This document shows positions 17,940 through 26,571 of a DNA stretch of 64,000 bases, piece by piece. The stretch's first letter is position 1, and each line of letters starts with the position of its first letter. The stretch covers positions 50,496 to 114,495 of the forward strand of contig JBOHFK010000003.1 in NCBI GenBank assembly GCA_050699635.1. Reading direction: 5' to 3'. The position numbers and the translations under genes were made by a program. This DNA is from GCA-003244245 sp050699635. GTDB lineage: Bacteria > Actinomycetota > Actinomycetes > Mycobacteriales > Pseudonocardiaceae. The notes beneath the pieces were generated by a model. The model made no database searches, was not told where the DNA came from, and saw nothing but the letters and a program-made list of their open reading frames with translations.

Positions 17940-19724
17940 CTACAGGTACTGGCCGGTGTTGGTGGCGGTGTCGATGGCCCGGCCGGACTCGGAGTTCTTG
18001 CCGGTGACCAGGGTGCGGATGTACACGATGCGTTCTCCCTTCTTGCCGGAGATCCGCGCCCAGTCGTCCGGGTTGGTGGTGTTGGGCAGGTCCTCGTTCT
18101 CGGCGAACTCGTCGACGATCGAGTCGAGCAGATGGGTCATCCGCAAACCCGGCTGACCGGTTTCCAGCACCGACTTGATGGCCTTCTTCTTCGCCCGATC
18201 CACGATGTTCTGGATCATCGCGCCGGAGTTGAAGTCCCGGAAGTAGAGGACTTCCTTGTCACCGTTGGCATAGGTGACCTCCAGGAAGCGGTTATCCTCG
18301 CTCTCGGCGTACATCCGCTCAACGGTGCCCTGGATCATCGCCTGGATGCAGGCCGCGCGGTCGTGCCCGAACTCGGCGAGGTCGTCTTCGTTGAGCGGCA
18401 ATGTTGTGGTCAGGTACTTGGAGAACACATCCCTGGCCGCCTCGGCGTCCGGACGCTCAATCTTGATCTTCACGTCGAGCCGTCCGGGACGCAGGATCGC
18501 CGGATCGATCATGTCCTCGCGGTTGGAGGCACCGATGACGATGACGTTCTCCAGCCCCTCCACACCATCGATCTCGCTGAGCAGCTGCGGCACGATCGTG
18601 GTCTCCACGTCGGAGGAAACCCCCGACCCGCGGGTACGGAAGATCGAGTCCATCTCATCGAAGAACACGATGACCGGGGTGCCCTCCGACGCCTTCTCCC
18701 TGGCGCGCTGGAAGATCAGCCGGATGTGCCGCTCGGTTTCACCGACGTACTTGTTGAGCAGTTCCGGGCCCTTGATATTGAGGAAGTAACTCTTGGCCTC
18801 ACTGTCCCCACGAACCTGGGCCACCTTCTTGGCCAGCGAGTTGGCCACCGCCTTGGCGATCAGGGTCTTGCCGCATCCGGGAGGACCGTAGAGCAATACG
18901 CCCTTGGGCGGGCGCAGCTCGTATTCCCGGAACAGGTCGGCATGCAGGAAAGGCAGCTCGACGGCGTCGCGAATCTGCTCGATCTGGTTGGCCAGACCGC
19001 CGATGTCCTCGTAGTGGACGTCGGGGACCTCCTCCAGCACAAGATCCTCGACTTCCGCCTTGGGCACCCGCTCATAGGCGTAGGCGGCCTTGGTGTCCAC
19101 CACCAGGGAGTCGCCCGGCTTGAGCGGCACCGCGTCGGGGTTGTCCGGGCCGGGCAGCAGCGGGTCAGCCAGCCACACCACCCGCTCCTCGTCGGCGTGA
19201 CCCACGACCAGCGCCCGGGTGCCGCAGTCCAGCACTTCGCGCAGTGCGCAGACCTCTCCGGTGGATTCGAAGGTGCCGGCCTCGACCACGGTCAGCGCTT
19301 CATTGAGCCGCACGCTCTGCCCGCGGCGCAGTTGCGGAACCTCCACCGCGGGTGACACCGCCACCCGCATCCGGCGCCCAGAGGTGAACACGTCCACGGA
19401 GCTGTCCTCGAAACCGGCCAGGAACACGCCGTAGCCGCTGGGTGGCTGGGCCAGCCGGTCGACTTCCTCGCGCAACGCGAGCAGCTGGCTGCGGGCTTCA
19501 CGCAGCGTCTCCACCAGTTTGGCGTTCCGCTCGGTGAGCTGGGCTACCGATGCGGAGGCCTCGGCCAGACGCTCCTCCAGTAGCCGGACATGCCGGGGAG
19601 ACTCGGTCAAGCGGCGGCGCAGCAGCGTCACCTCGTCCTCGAGAACCCTGATCTGAGCGGCCAGCGCAGGGTCAATACGGTCTCGACCCTCAGCGGCCCG
19701 GTCGCCGGGATAGTCGTGCGGCAC
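17940..19724 (-). CDS. mpa: Mycobacterial proteasome ATPase Mpa (ARC)
   Basis: A 594-residue AAA+ ring ATPase that binds Pup and threads tagged proteins into the 20S core. The order is an N-terminal coiled coil (about residues 20-90), double OB domain (100-230), AAA domain with Walker A GPPGCGKT at 280-287 and Walker B VIVFFDEMDS at about 351-360, and the C-terminal docking motif GQYL. The frame is open to 19760, but GTG 19724 is preferred because a GGAGGAGG ribosome site lies just upstream and VPHDYP begins the conserved region. It is on the same strand as trmI, 107 bases downstream of it. Confidence 0.97.
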   Translation of the reverse strand: MPHDYPGDRAAEGRDRIDPALAAQIRVLEDEVTLLRRRLTESPRHVRLLEERLAEASASVAQLTERNAKLVETLREARSQLLALREEVDRLAQPPSGYGVFLAGFEDSSVDVFTSGRRMRVAVSPAVEVPQLRRGQSVRLNEALTVVEAGTFESTGEVCALREVLDCGTRALVVGHADEERVVWLADPLLPGPDNPDAVPLKPGDSLVVDTKAAYAYERVPKAEVEDLVLEEVPDVHYEDIGGLANQIEQIRDAVELPFLHADLFREYELRPPKGVLLYGPPGCGKTLIAKAVANSLAKKVAQVRGDSEAKSYFLNIKGPELLNKYVGETERHIRLIFQRAREKASEGTPVIVFFDEMDSIFRTRGSGVSSDVETTIVPQLLSEIDGVEGLENVIVIGASNREDMIDPAILRPGRLDVKIKIERPDAEAARDVFSKYLTTTLPLNEDDLAEFGHDRAACIQAMIQGTVERMYAESEDNRFLEVTYANGDKEVLYFRDFNSGAMIQNIVDRAKKKAIKSVLETGQPGLRMTHLLDSIVDEFAENEDLPNTTNPDDWARISGKKGERIVYIRTLVTGKNSESGRAIDTATNTGQYL

Positions 19725-19831
19725 GAGGCACCTCCTCCCGCGGGTTGTGGAGACCATCAACGGTACGGGACGCTGCGCCAGAACCGTGAGTTAACGGCAA
19801 ATCAACTACTGGGCAAACTCGGACGCAGCGA

Positions 19832-20674
19832 CTACAGACGCCGGTTGGACCGGCTGGGCCGCTGCGGAGTGGGCGGTACGACCCCCTGGGCCAACCGCCG
19901 GGCAGTGAGCAGGAACGCCGTGTGCGCCACCATCCGATGCTCCGGGCGGACGGCGAGCCCTACGGTGTGCCAGGGTCGCTGCAGCGTTTCCCAGGCCTGC
20001 GGCTCGGTGTAGCAGCCGGCCTCCCGCAACGCCTCAGCGCTGCGGGACAGCTGGGTGGTGGTGGCCACATAGATGGTGAGCACCCCTCCCGGGACCAGCG
20101 CGTCTGACACCGTCGGCAGCACATCCCACGGATGGAGCATGTCCAGCACCACGCGGTCCACCGGCTGATCAGCCGGGTGGGTGGCGAGGTCGGCCAGGCG
20201 CAACTCCCAGTTCGGCACGGTGGCTGCGAAAAACCGTGCCACGTTGGCCGCAGCGTGTTCGGCGTGATCGGCGCGCACCTCGTAAGACAGCACGCTGCCG
20301 TGCTCCCCGACCGCCTGCAGCAGCGAGCAGGTCAGCGCTCCGGATCCGGCGCCGGCCTCGAGCACCCGCGCACCGGGGAAGACGTCGCCCCACATCAGGA
20401 TCTGCGCGGCATCCTTCGGGTAGATCACCTGCGCGCCGCGAGGCATGGAGAGCACGTAGTCGGCCAGCAACGGGCGCAACGCGAGATACTGCGTTCCTGT
20501 GGCGGAGATGACGACGCTTCCCTCGGGTAGGCCGAGCAGGTCATCATGGGCCAACGCCCCGCGGTGGGTGTGGAACTGCGCGCCAGGCTCCAGCACGACC
20601 GTGTGCCGACGTCCCTTGGGGTCGGTGAGCTGTACCCGATCGCCGGGTTGGAACGGTCCGCTGGCTCGAGTCAC
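19832..20674 (-). CDS. trmI: tRNA (adenine-58-N1)-methyltransferase
   Basis: A 280-residue class I methyltransferase that makes m1A58 in tRNA. The N-terminal beta domain (FQPGDRVQLTDPKGRRHTVVLEPG) is followed by the family's TGTQYLALRPLLADYVLSM and QVIYPKDAAQI. The SAM loop is VLEAGAGSGALT and the catalytic region VDRVVLDMLHPWDVLP. GTG start at 20674. It is the upstream neighbour of mpa on the same strand, as in mycobacteria (Rv2118c), and is divergent from the RecB-like nuclease gene. Confidence 0.95.
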   Translation of the reverse strand: MTRASGPFQPGDRVQLTDPKGRRHTVVLEPGAQFHTHRGALAHDDLLGLPEGSVVISATGTQYLALRPLLADYVLSMPRGAQVIYPKDAAQILMWGDVFPGARVLEAGAGSGALTCSLLQAVGEHGSVLSYEVRADHAEHAAANVARFFAATVPNWELRLADLATHPADQPVDRVVLDMLHPWDVLPTVSDALVPGGVLTIYVATTTQLSRSAEALREAGCYTEPQAWETLQRPWHTVGLAVRPEHRMVAHTAFLLTARRLAQGVVPPTPQRPSRSNRRL

Positions 20675-20748
20675 GGACAGTCATGCTGGCAGACGCCCAC
20701 CGGGCCGCGTGCGCAGTACTGTCAGTGGGCTCGCCTACCCTGCCTGCC

Positions 20749-21672
20749 ATGACGGAGACCCTGACCGGCGGCCCACCGGAGACCAGCACCGCAACGAGCC
20801 CGGCACCCCGCAGACGGCCGGCGCTGTCCCCGTCGCGGGCGGCGGATTTCAAGCAGTGCCCGCTGCTGTACCGGTTCCGGGTGGTCGATCGGCTGCCCGA
20901 GACGCCGAGCCGGTTGCAGGTCCGCGGCACAGTCGTGCATGCCGTGCTGGAGCGGCTGTTTGCGCTACCCTCGGACCGGCGCGAGCCTGTGGCCGGACGG
21001 GACCTGGTTGATGGGGCCTGGCGTGACGTCCTGGCCGACAGCCCGGAGCTGGCCGGGCTGTTCGCCGGGCCCGGGGATCCGGAGCAGGTCCAGTGGCTCG
21101 ACTCCGCGCGTGATCTTGTCGATGCCTACTTCGCGCTTGAGGACCCGCGGTTGGTCGAGCCGGAAGCCTGCGAGCTGCTGGTGGAGGCAGAGCTGGCGAG
21201 CAGCGATACCGGGGAGGGTGAGCCATTGCTGCTGCGGGGCTACATCGACCGGCTCGATGTCGCGGCATCCGGGGAGATCCGGGTGGTGGACTACAAGTCC
21301 GGCGCCGCGCCTCGGGAGGTCTTCGAGGCCAAAGCGCTATTCCAGATGAAGTTCTATGCGCTGGCTCTGCTGCGGATCCGTGGAGTGGTGCCGCGCCAGC
21401 TGCGGCTGTTGTACCTGGCTGATCAACAGATGTTGAGCTATACCCCGGATGAGGCGGAGCTGGTCCGGTTCGAGAGGACCCTCACCGCGATCTGGGCCGC
21501 GATCCAGCGGGCCGCTCGCAGCGGTGACTTCCGGCCCAGTCCCAGCCGGATGTGCGACTGGTGCGATCACAAACCACATTGCCCGGCTTTCGGCGGCACC
21601 CCACTCCCCTATCCAGGCTGGCCGGACTCTTCCACCGCGGGCGCTCAAAACGCTAGGGACCGTGCGGAGTGA
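20749..21672 (+). CDS. RecB-family PD-(D/E)XK exonuclease
   Basis: A 307-residue single-domain nuclease of the RecB/Cas4-like type. The nuclease core is visible as GTVVHAVLERLF, then LRGYIDRLDV...IRVVDYKSGAAP (catalytic Asp and Lys), then QMKFYALAL. An iron-sulfur cluster is suggested by C at FKQCPLLYRF and the C-terminal trio CDWCDHKPHC. It probably resects or trims DNA ends in repair. ATG 20749 is selected over an upstream frame extension because homology starts there. It is divergent from trmI, matching the Rv2119 context. Confidence 0.93.
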   Translation: MTETLTGGPPETSTATSPAPRRRPALSPSRAADFKQCPLLYRFRVVDRLPETPSRLQVRGTVVHAVLERLFALPSDRREPVAGRDLVDGAWRDVLADSPELAGLFAGPGDPEQVQWLDSARDLVDAYFALEDPRLVEPEACELLVEAELASSDTGEGEPLLLRGYIDRLDVAASGEIRVVDYKSGAAPREVFEAKALFQMKFYALALLRIRGVVPRQLRLLYLADQQMLSYTPDEAELVRFERTLTAIWAAIQRAARSGDFRPSPSRMCDWCDHKPHCPAFGGTPLPYPGWPDSSTAGAQNARDRAE

Positions 21673-21724
21673 AGACCACCGTGGAGGTTCAGGCGGGTGC
21701 ACCGTCGCCGTGCCTCTTACTACT

Positions 21725-21764
21725 ACAGTAGGAACTCCTGTGGTGGGGCCTACTGTGGTATGAT
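21725..21764 (+). promoter_or_regulatory. Promoter and operator of the VapBC-type pair
   Basis: An inverted repeat ACAGTAGG (21725-21732) / CCTACTGT (21749-21756), arms 8 bp and spacer 16 bp, lies just ahead of a good -10 box TATGAT (21759-21764). Toxin-antitoxin pairs normally repress their own promoter at such repeats. The -10 is so close to GTG 21771 that the message would be leaderless. No clear -35 was found. Confidence 0.55.
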
Positions 21765-21770
21765 TTGTGG

Positions 21771-22025
21771 GTGGGAGTTGAGAAGGTAAGCGCGTCGTTC
21801 GACTTGAAACTCGGCGAGGAGATCCGGGCGTCGGCGGCCGGTACCGGACAGAGTGTCTCAGCCTGGCTGGCGGAGGCCGCCCGCGATCGACTGCGGCTCG
21901 AAGCCTTGGCGAATGCGGTAACGGCATGGGAGCAGCAGTTCGGGCCTCTTACCGAGGCCGAGCTGGGTGACGCTGATCAAGTCCTGGAACGCGCCACGGA
22001 GCGTCGCCGCAGGGGTGTCGCCTGA
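21771..22025 (+). CDS. Antitoxin of a VapBC-type pair (predicted)
   Basis: An 84-residue protein that is helical, charged and Leu/Ala-rich; the segment KVSASFDLKLGEEIRASAAGTGQSVSAWLAEAARDRL looks like a ribbon-helix-helix DNA-binding domain (one strand, two helices with SxxxWL). The rest should bind the toxin. Start choice is uncertain: TTG 21765 or GTG 21771, both right behind the -10 box, so a leaderless transcript is likely. The stop is immediately followed by the toxin's GTG. Confidence 0.75.
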   Translation: MGVEKVSASFDLKLGEEIRASAAGTGQSVSAWLAEAARDRLRLEALANAVTAWEQQFGPLTEAELGDADQVLERATERRRRGVA

Positions 22026-22403
22026 GTGGGTCTCGTTCTCGACTCGGGTGCCTTGATCGGGTTCGAGCGCGGCGATCGGGAGGTGGCAGCGCTGATCGAA
22101 GCGACCCGGCGGCGGCGCGAGCCCGTCATTACCTCCTCCGGCTGCGTTGCGCAGGTCTGGCGAGGCGGTCCGACCCAGGCGCTGGTTGCCCGCCTGCTGC
22201 GCGGGATCCGGGAGCAAGGATTGGACAGCGAGGTCTCCCGGCAGATCGGTCGGTTGTGTGGAGAAGCAGGCTCGAACGATGTCGTCGACGCCCACGTCGC
22301 GCTCCTCGCCCATGACCACGACGTGGTCCTCACCAGCGAAGCCGCCGATCTCCGACGGTTGCTGCGCACTGGCGGATCGACCGCTCAAGTGCAGAGCTGC
22401 TGA
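22026..22403 (+). CDS. vapC: VapC-type PIN-domain ribonuclease toxin
   Basis: A 125-residue PIN domain, a Mg-dependent RNase that cleaves tRNA or rRNA in characterised members. The catalytic acids are visible: Asp in GLVLDSGALIGFE, a glutamate/asparagine region further in, NDVVDAHVALLA, and the final Asp region TSEAADLRRLL. GTG 22026 directly follows the antitoxin TGA, so the two are translationally coupled. It converges on hisG. Confidence 0.82.
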   Translation: MGLVLDSGALIGFERGDREVAALIEATRRRREPVITSSGCVAQVWRGGPTQALVARLLRGIREQGLDSEVSRQIGRLCGEAGSNDVVDAHVALLAHDHDVVLTSEAADLRRLLRTGGSTAQVQSC

Positions 22404-22439
22404 ACCGAACACCGGGGCGCTCGGCATGTCAGGACTCCT

Positions 22440-23285
22440 TCAGAACCGGCAGGAACGGATGTCGCTGGCCAGGATGGCCTTGGCGCCACAGGCGGACAGC
22501 TCATCCATGATCCGGTTGGCGTCCCCGCGGGGCACCATCGCCCGGACCGCGACCCAGTCGGGATCGGCCAGCGGGGCCAGCGTCGGTGACTCGAGCCCGG
22601 GCGTGATGGCGACCGCCTCGTCCAGCAGGGTGCGCGGGCAGTCGTAGTCGAGCATCACGTACTGCTGGGCGAAAACCACGCCCTGCAGGCGCGCGACGAG
22701 TTGTGCCCGTTCCGGGGATGGCTCAGCGTCGGACCGCTCCACAAGTACCGCTTCGGAGGAGCAGATCGTGTCCCCGAAAGTCGCCAGACCGTGCTGACGC
22801 AGGGTGCGACCAGACCCGACCACGTCGGCGATCGCGTCCGCCACGCCGAGCTGCACAGAGATCTCCACCGCACCGTCGAGCTGGATCAGGGTGACCCGAA
22901 CACCGTGCCGGGCCAGGTCAGCGTGGACCAGCCGGGGGTAGGCAGTGGCGACCCGCAGTCCTTCCAGGTCACCGACCTTCCATTCCCGGCCCACTGGTGC
23001 GGCGTAGCGGAAGGAGGATCCGCCGAATCCGAGCGCGAGCCGCTCGATCACCGGCGCCTCGGAGTCCAGCACCAGATCCCGGCCAGTGATCCCCAGGTCC
23101 AGCTCGCCCGACCCCACGTACACGGAGATGTCCCGCGGTCGGAGGAAGAAGAACTCCACCTCATTGGCGGTGTCGAGGACCGTCAAGTCCTTGGGGTCGT
23201 GTCGTTGCCGGTAGCCCGCTTCGGTCAGCATCTCCGAGGCGGGCGCCGCCAGCGTGCCCTTGCTGGGTAAGGCAACTCGCAGCAT
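22440..23285 (-). CDS. hisG: ATP phosphoribosyltransferase (long form)
   Basis: A 281-residue HisG of the long hexameric type, the first enzyme of histidine synthesis (ATP + PRPP). The start MLRVALPSKGTL, the catalytic and PRPP loop region DLGITGRDLVLDSE...VGSGRTLRQHG, and a C-terminal regulatory domain that binds histidine (about residues 210-281) are all present. Two ATGs are possible: 23285, where homology begins and GGGGAG precedes, and 23318, seven bases after hisE. It follows hisE as in mycobacteria. Confidence 0.95.
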   Translation of the reverse strand: MLRVALPSKGTLAAPASEMLTEAGYRQRHDPKDLTVLDTANEVEFFFLRPRDISVYVGSGELDLGITGRDLVLDSEAPVIERLALGFGGSSFRYAAPVGREWKVGDLEGLRVATAYPRLVHADLARHGVRVTLIQLDGAVEISVQLGVADAIADVVGSGRTLRQHGLATFGDTICSSEAVLVERSDAEPSPERAQLVARLQGVVFAQQYVMLDYDCPRTLLDEAVAITPGLESPTLAPLADPDWVAVRAMVPRGDANRIMDELSACGAKAILASDIRSCRF

Positions 23286-23325
23286 CCTGGGCTCCCCGTT
23301 GATCGACACGCCTGCCATCGGCACC

Positions 23326-23589
23326 TCACAGGTAGCGGTAGACGTCGGTGGTACTGATCCCCCGGCCGAGCATGAGCACCTGTACCCGGTAGAGCAGTTG
23401 GGAGATCTCCTCCGCCAATCGGTCGTCGGACTCGTGCTCAGCCGCGATCCACACCTCACCGGCCTCCTCGAGCACCTTCTTGCCCTGCGCGTGCACCCCG
23501 TCGTCCAGCGCCGCGACCGTGCCCGAGCCGTCGGGGCGGGTCCGGGCGCGCTCGGTGAGCTCGGCAAAAAGCTCGTCGAACGTCTTCAC
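23326..23589 (-). CDS. hisE: Phosphoribosyl-ATP diphosphatase
   Basis: An 87-residue all-helical pyrophosphohydrolase, second step of histidine synthesis. MazG-like metal-binding acids are in KKVLEEAGEVWIAAEHESDDRLAEEISQLLYRVQVLM (E..E..E..D pattern). GTG start at 23589. hisE and hisG are only a few bases apart and form an operon. The accessory island begins just upstream of this gene. Confidence 0.94.
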   Translation of the reverse strand: MKTFDELFAELTERARTRPDGSGTVAALDDGVHAQGKKVLEEAGEVWIAAEHESDDRLAEEISQLLYRVQVLMLGRGISTTDVYRYL

Positions 23590-23599
23590 AGGATGCAGC

Positions 23600-23806
23600 C
23601 TACGGCTCCCGGTAGGTGGTACTGAGTGGTCCTACGTCGGGGGTTGACTTATCGGCGGTTCTCTGCCGTCCCCGGGGGAGTGGGGTGATTGGTTGCGGAG
23701 GTGCCGGTGACGGCAACTCTGGGCGAGAGGTTGCCGTTGGTCGCACCAGCGCGCACAACGATGGTCCTTCCCGGATCTCATCGTTCCAATACGGCTCAGA
23801 CGGCAT
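23600..23806 (-). CDS. Uncertain small reading frame next to hisE
   Basis: A 68-codon frame rich in Pro, Thr and Ser. Its ATG directly follows the stop of the helical protein gene at 23807 (TGAATG), which is the only argument for translation. It has no recognisable domain and its composition is not clearly protein-like. It may be non-coding. Confidence 0.2.
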   Translation of the reverse strand: MPSEPYWNDEIREGPSLCALVRPTATSRPELPSPAPPQPITPLPRGRQRTADKSTPDVGPLSTTYREP

Positions 23807-24037
23807 TCATGGAAGGCTCAGTGGACTATTGGCGAGCACTTCCCCGTCGATTACCACAGCAGCCGTATCGGTAACGGTTCGCTGGCGTAACCGTTCGCCA
23901 GCAGCAATCAAGCGCTGTGCGTAATCCTGCTGTTCGGCTGCGCTTGCGCTGCCCTCCATGATGCGCATCGCCAATGCGGCCATTGCCCTGTTGAGCCGCG
24001 CCAGCTCGGTCAGGAGTTCCCGGTCTTCCCGGATCAC
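23807..24037 (-). CDS. Small helical hypothetical protein
   Basis: A 76-residue protein, GTG start at 24037. The first 55 residues form a clear amphipathic helical pattern (REDRELLTELARLNRAMAAL, then ALAMRIMEG, EQQDYAQRLIAAGERLRQR), followed by a short strand-like TAAVVIDGEV. The regular heptad-like spacing and the lack of odd codons suggest a real gene. No family was recognised with certainty. It is the first gene of the accessory island between hisE and metH. Confidence 0.5.
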   Translation of the reverse strand: MIREDRELLTELARLNRAMAALAMRIMEGSASAAEQQDYAQRLIAAGERLRQRTVTDTAAVVIDGEVLANSPLSLP

Positions 24038-24406
24038 CGGGATGCACCGTACTGACCTACGAGGTTCCGCTCGTGGTACACGCGTCTCAAGCTCCTATCG
24101 CCATGTCGTGCTGGGGGCACCCGGGACCGGGGAACACCTGCCACTGGTGGAAGCGGGGGATGCATCCCGTTGATGGGGACGCCCAGCTCGGCGTTCAGCC
24201 CGGCACCGGGGCCTTGATAACCATCGTGCTCCCCACCGCGGTCGCGGCCCACCCCGAGCCGACACCATCTATTGATCGCGCTATGTCCTGACCGCGTGGG
24301 GAACTTCTGTGTTGGTTTGGGCAGGTCGCGCCAAGGCGGTAGCGTTCATCTGCCACCTGCGGAAACCGCCTACGGGTCGAGTTATTGCGACATCGAGGGG
24401 AACGCC
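24038..24406. other. Gap without a confident gene
   Basis: Short open frames exist on both strands (for example + 24073-24291, with CWGHPGPGNTCHWWKRGMHP) but none has a convincing ribosome site or domain. This segment probably contains the promoter of the broken regulator that starts at 24407. Confidence 0.3.
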
Positions 24407-26062
24407 ATGCCGAATCCGCGCAGCCAGAAGCAGCAGCGTGAGCAACTGGTGGATTCCCTGCGCATCTCGGGCGCGTCATGGGTAGAGGTGGCAGCGGCGC
24501 TCCAGCAGCGCTACCGGATCAATGCACGGCTGGCGCTGCGCTACGCCCACGGCTGGAGCCAACGCCAGGCCGCTGATGATGGAACCGGCGCTGGCCTGAT
24601 GAGCTGAAGACCTTCAAATCTTTCTCATATTGGGAGCTGTGGCCAGGCAGTACCGGCCATGCGCCTTCCTTCGACAACCTCAGTAAGCTGGCAGAACTGT
24701 ACGAGTGCGCCGTCAGCGATTTGCTCGGAGACTTGCTTGACTTCCGCCGCCTGGATACAGCCAGCGACCCAAGTTCGCATACCGCGGTGGACAGAATACT
24801 GGCCGCCCTTCCCGCTGAGCGTAGACTTGGCGGTGAAGCAGGAGTGTCGGCGCGGCATGGCCGAGACGAATGGAACGCGCTGTCACCGCTGGTTCTGTCG
24901 CGAGCGGCCGACCCGCTCGTGCAACGGCTGCAAGAGGTGAGTTTTACTGAATTGGCGCAGGTGATTGTGGTGGGGATGCAGCACCTCAATCCGTCCGTGA
25001 GCCGGTGCGAGTTGCTGTCCAAGCTGAGCACAGCTTTGACCACCGCCGCTGTCACACCGTTGTTCGACGTGCTCAATCCCGAAGAACACCACCAGGTGAC
25101 ACGTCAGATGCAGCACCACGAAGACTTCGATCCATCAGTCCTCCGCTAATGCGAGCGCATGATCACCAACCTCCGCCAACAAGGCGACGTAATCGGCCCC
25201 CAACTCACCCTGCAAAGCGCCTTAGGGCACCGGGAGGTGGCGCACCGGCTGGCCCAGACAGCGCCCACAAGCTTTCAGCAACGCACGGTATCCGCCTACG
25301 CCGAGCTGGCCCAACTCATCGGCTGGCTGTGTTTCAACATGGGCGACTACCACAGTGCGCAGCATTACTACGAAGATGCTCGCAGTGCGGCCCACGACGC
25401 CCAGAACGTCGAGCTGGTTACTTTCGTCTTGTGCAGTATGAGCCATCTTGCCACCTGGCAAGGGAAGCCGCGCGTCGGGCTTGATCACACCGCAGCCGCT
25501 GCAGCTTGGGCGACGCAAACAAACAGCTCACTTGCTCAAGCCTATGCCTCTGACGTCGCGGCACGCGCCTATGCAGCCGACAATAAGCCGGTCGAGTTCC
25601 AGGTGGCACTCGACCGGGAATACACGGCGCTCACCGCCCAGCGCTCAGATGAGCCGACTGCCTCCTGGTGGTATGTCTGCAACGAGTCATGTTACTGGGG
25701 GACGGCGGGTGAAGGTGCCCTCAATCTCAGGAACCGGATGCCGCGATGACCGCGATCGACAAATCGCTACGTTGGTTGACCCAGCAAACCTACATAACCG
25801 CACTTTTGTGTTGCTCTTTCGGGCCGAAGCACTCATCCAACAGACGGAAATCACCGAAGCCAGCAGCATCGTTGCCGATGTTGTGCGTCTCACCGCCGGA
25901 AACGGCTCACGCCGAATTGCCCAGCGCATCACGGACCTGCGTGAGTTACTGACTCCATGGCAACGAACCAAACCGGTGCGTGAGCTGGATGAGCGGTTGA
26001 CAATTTATCGTAACAGTGCAGGGATTGACGCCGGCAACACGAAAAACACATACTCGCGGTAG
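24407..26062 (+). pseudogene. XRE-type regulator with TPR-like C-terminal part, multiply broken
   Basis: The pieces add up to one long actinobacterial regulator of about 550 residues. The HTH part begins MPNPRSQKQQREQLVDSLR and continues ALRYAHGWSQRQAAD. Reading breaks four times: a one-base deletion near 24579 (the intact frame would read DEWNRRWPDELKTFKSFSYW), an in-frame TAA at 25147, a shift near 25730, and another near 25769. The downstream pieces (HREVAHRLAQTAP..., NMGDYHSAQHYYEDARSAAHDAQ..., LVDPANLHNRTFVLLFRAEALIQQTEI) fit a helical repeat region. Order and orientation are intact, so this is decay of a single gene. Confidence 0.8.
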
Positions 26063-26571
26063 TACGTGCCTGGCTCCCGGCACGATACCCACCCTCCGCC
26101 AGCCCTCAGCGCCCATACAAACCGGTGAATGTCAGTCGCCTTCGGATTCTCGCCAACGTTGCCCGCTCCTCAGAGCGCTGCGACAGGAAGGCGTCATGGA
26201 TCATCCGGCCGATGCCTTCGCCTTGTCAGGACCGTTCTGGCCCGTTGAGGCTGAACACGAATGAGACCTTGCCGATGGATTATCAGGCGGTGCTCCCTGT
26301 AGCAGATCCGATGGAATGAGAGATCACGTCAGCATGATCTCCGAGGAAGGGGACTCATTTTGCGGGGAGCTCGTGGAGCATCGGGTGATCGCGTGAGCCT
26401 GGAGTTCTTCGGCACCGGTCGCAGGCAACTCGTCCTGGCGCTGGTCGCGCTGGCGCTGAGCTCGGGCATGGTGCAGTTGGTCAAGACCGAGCGATCGTCT
26501 GGGTGACTGGCCTACTGGAGGTCTCCTGGAGGACACCCGACACAGGAGGCTGGTCGCGTGCCCACTGCTGT
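26063..26571. other. Gap with only tiny frames
   Basis: There is no gene I can support. A 20-codon frame (26334-26396) overlaps by four bases a 37-codon frame (26393-26506) whose product has one hydrophobic stretch (LVLALVALALSSGMVQLV). These may be remnants of a lost membrane-protein gene. Confidence 0.3.
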
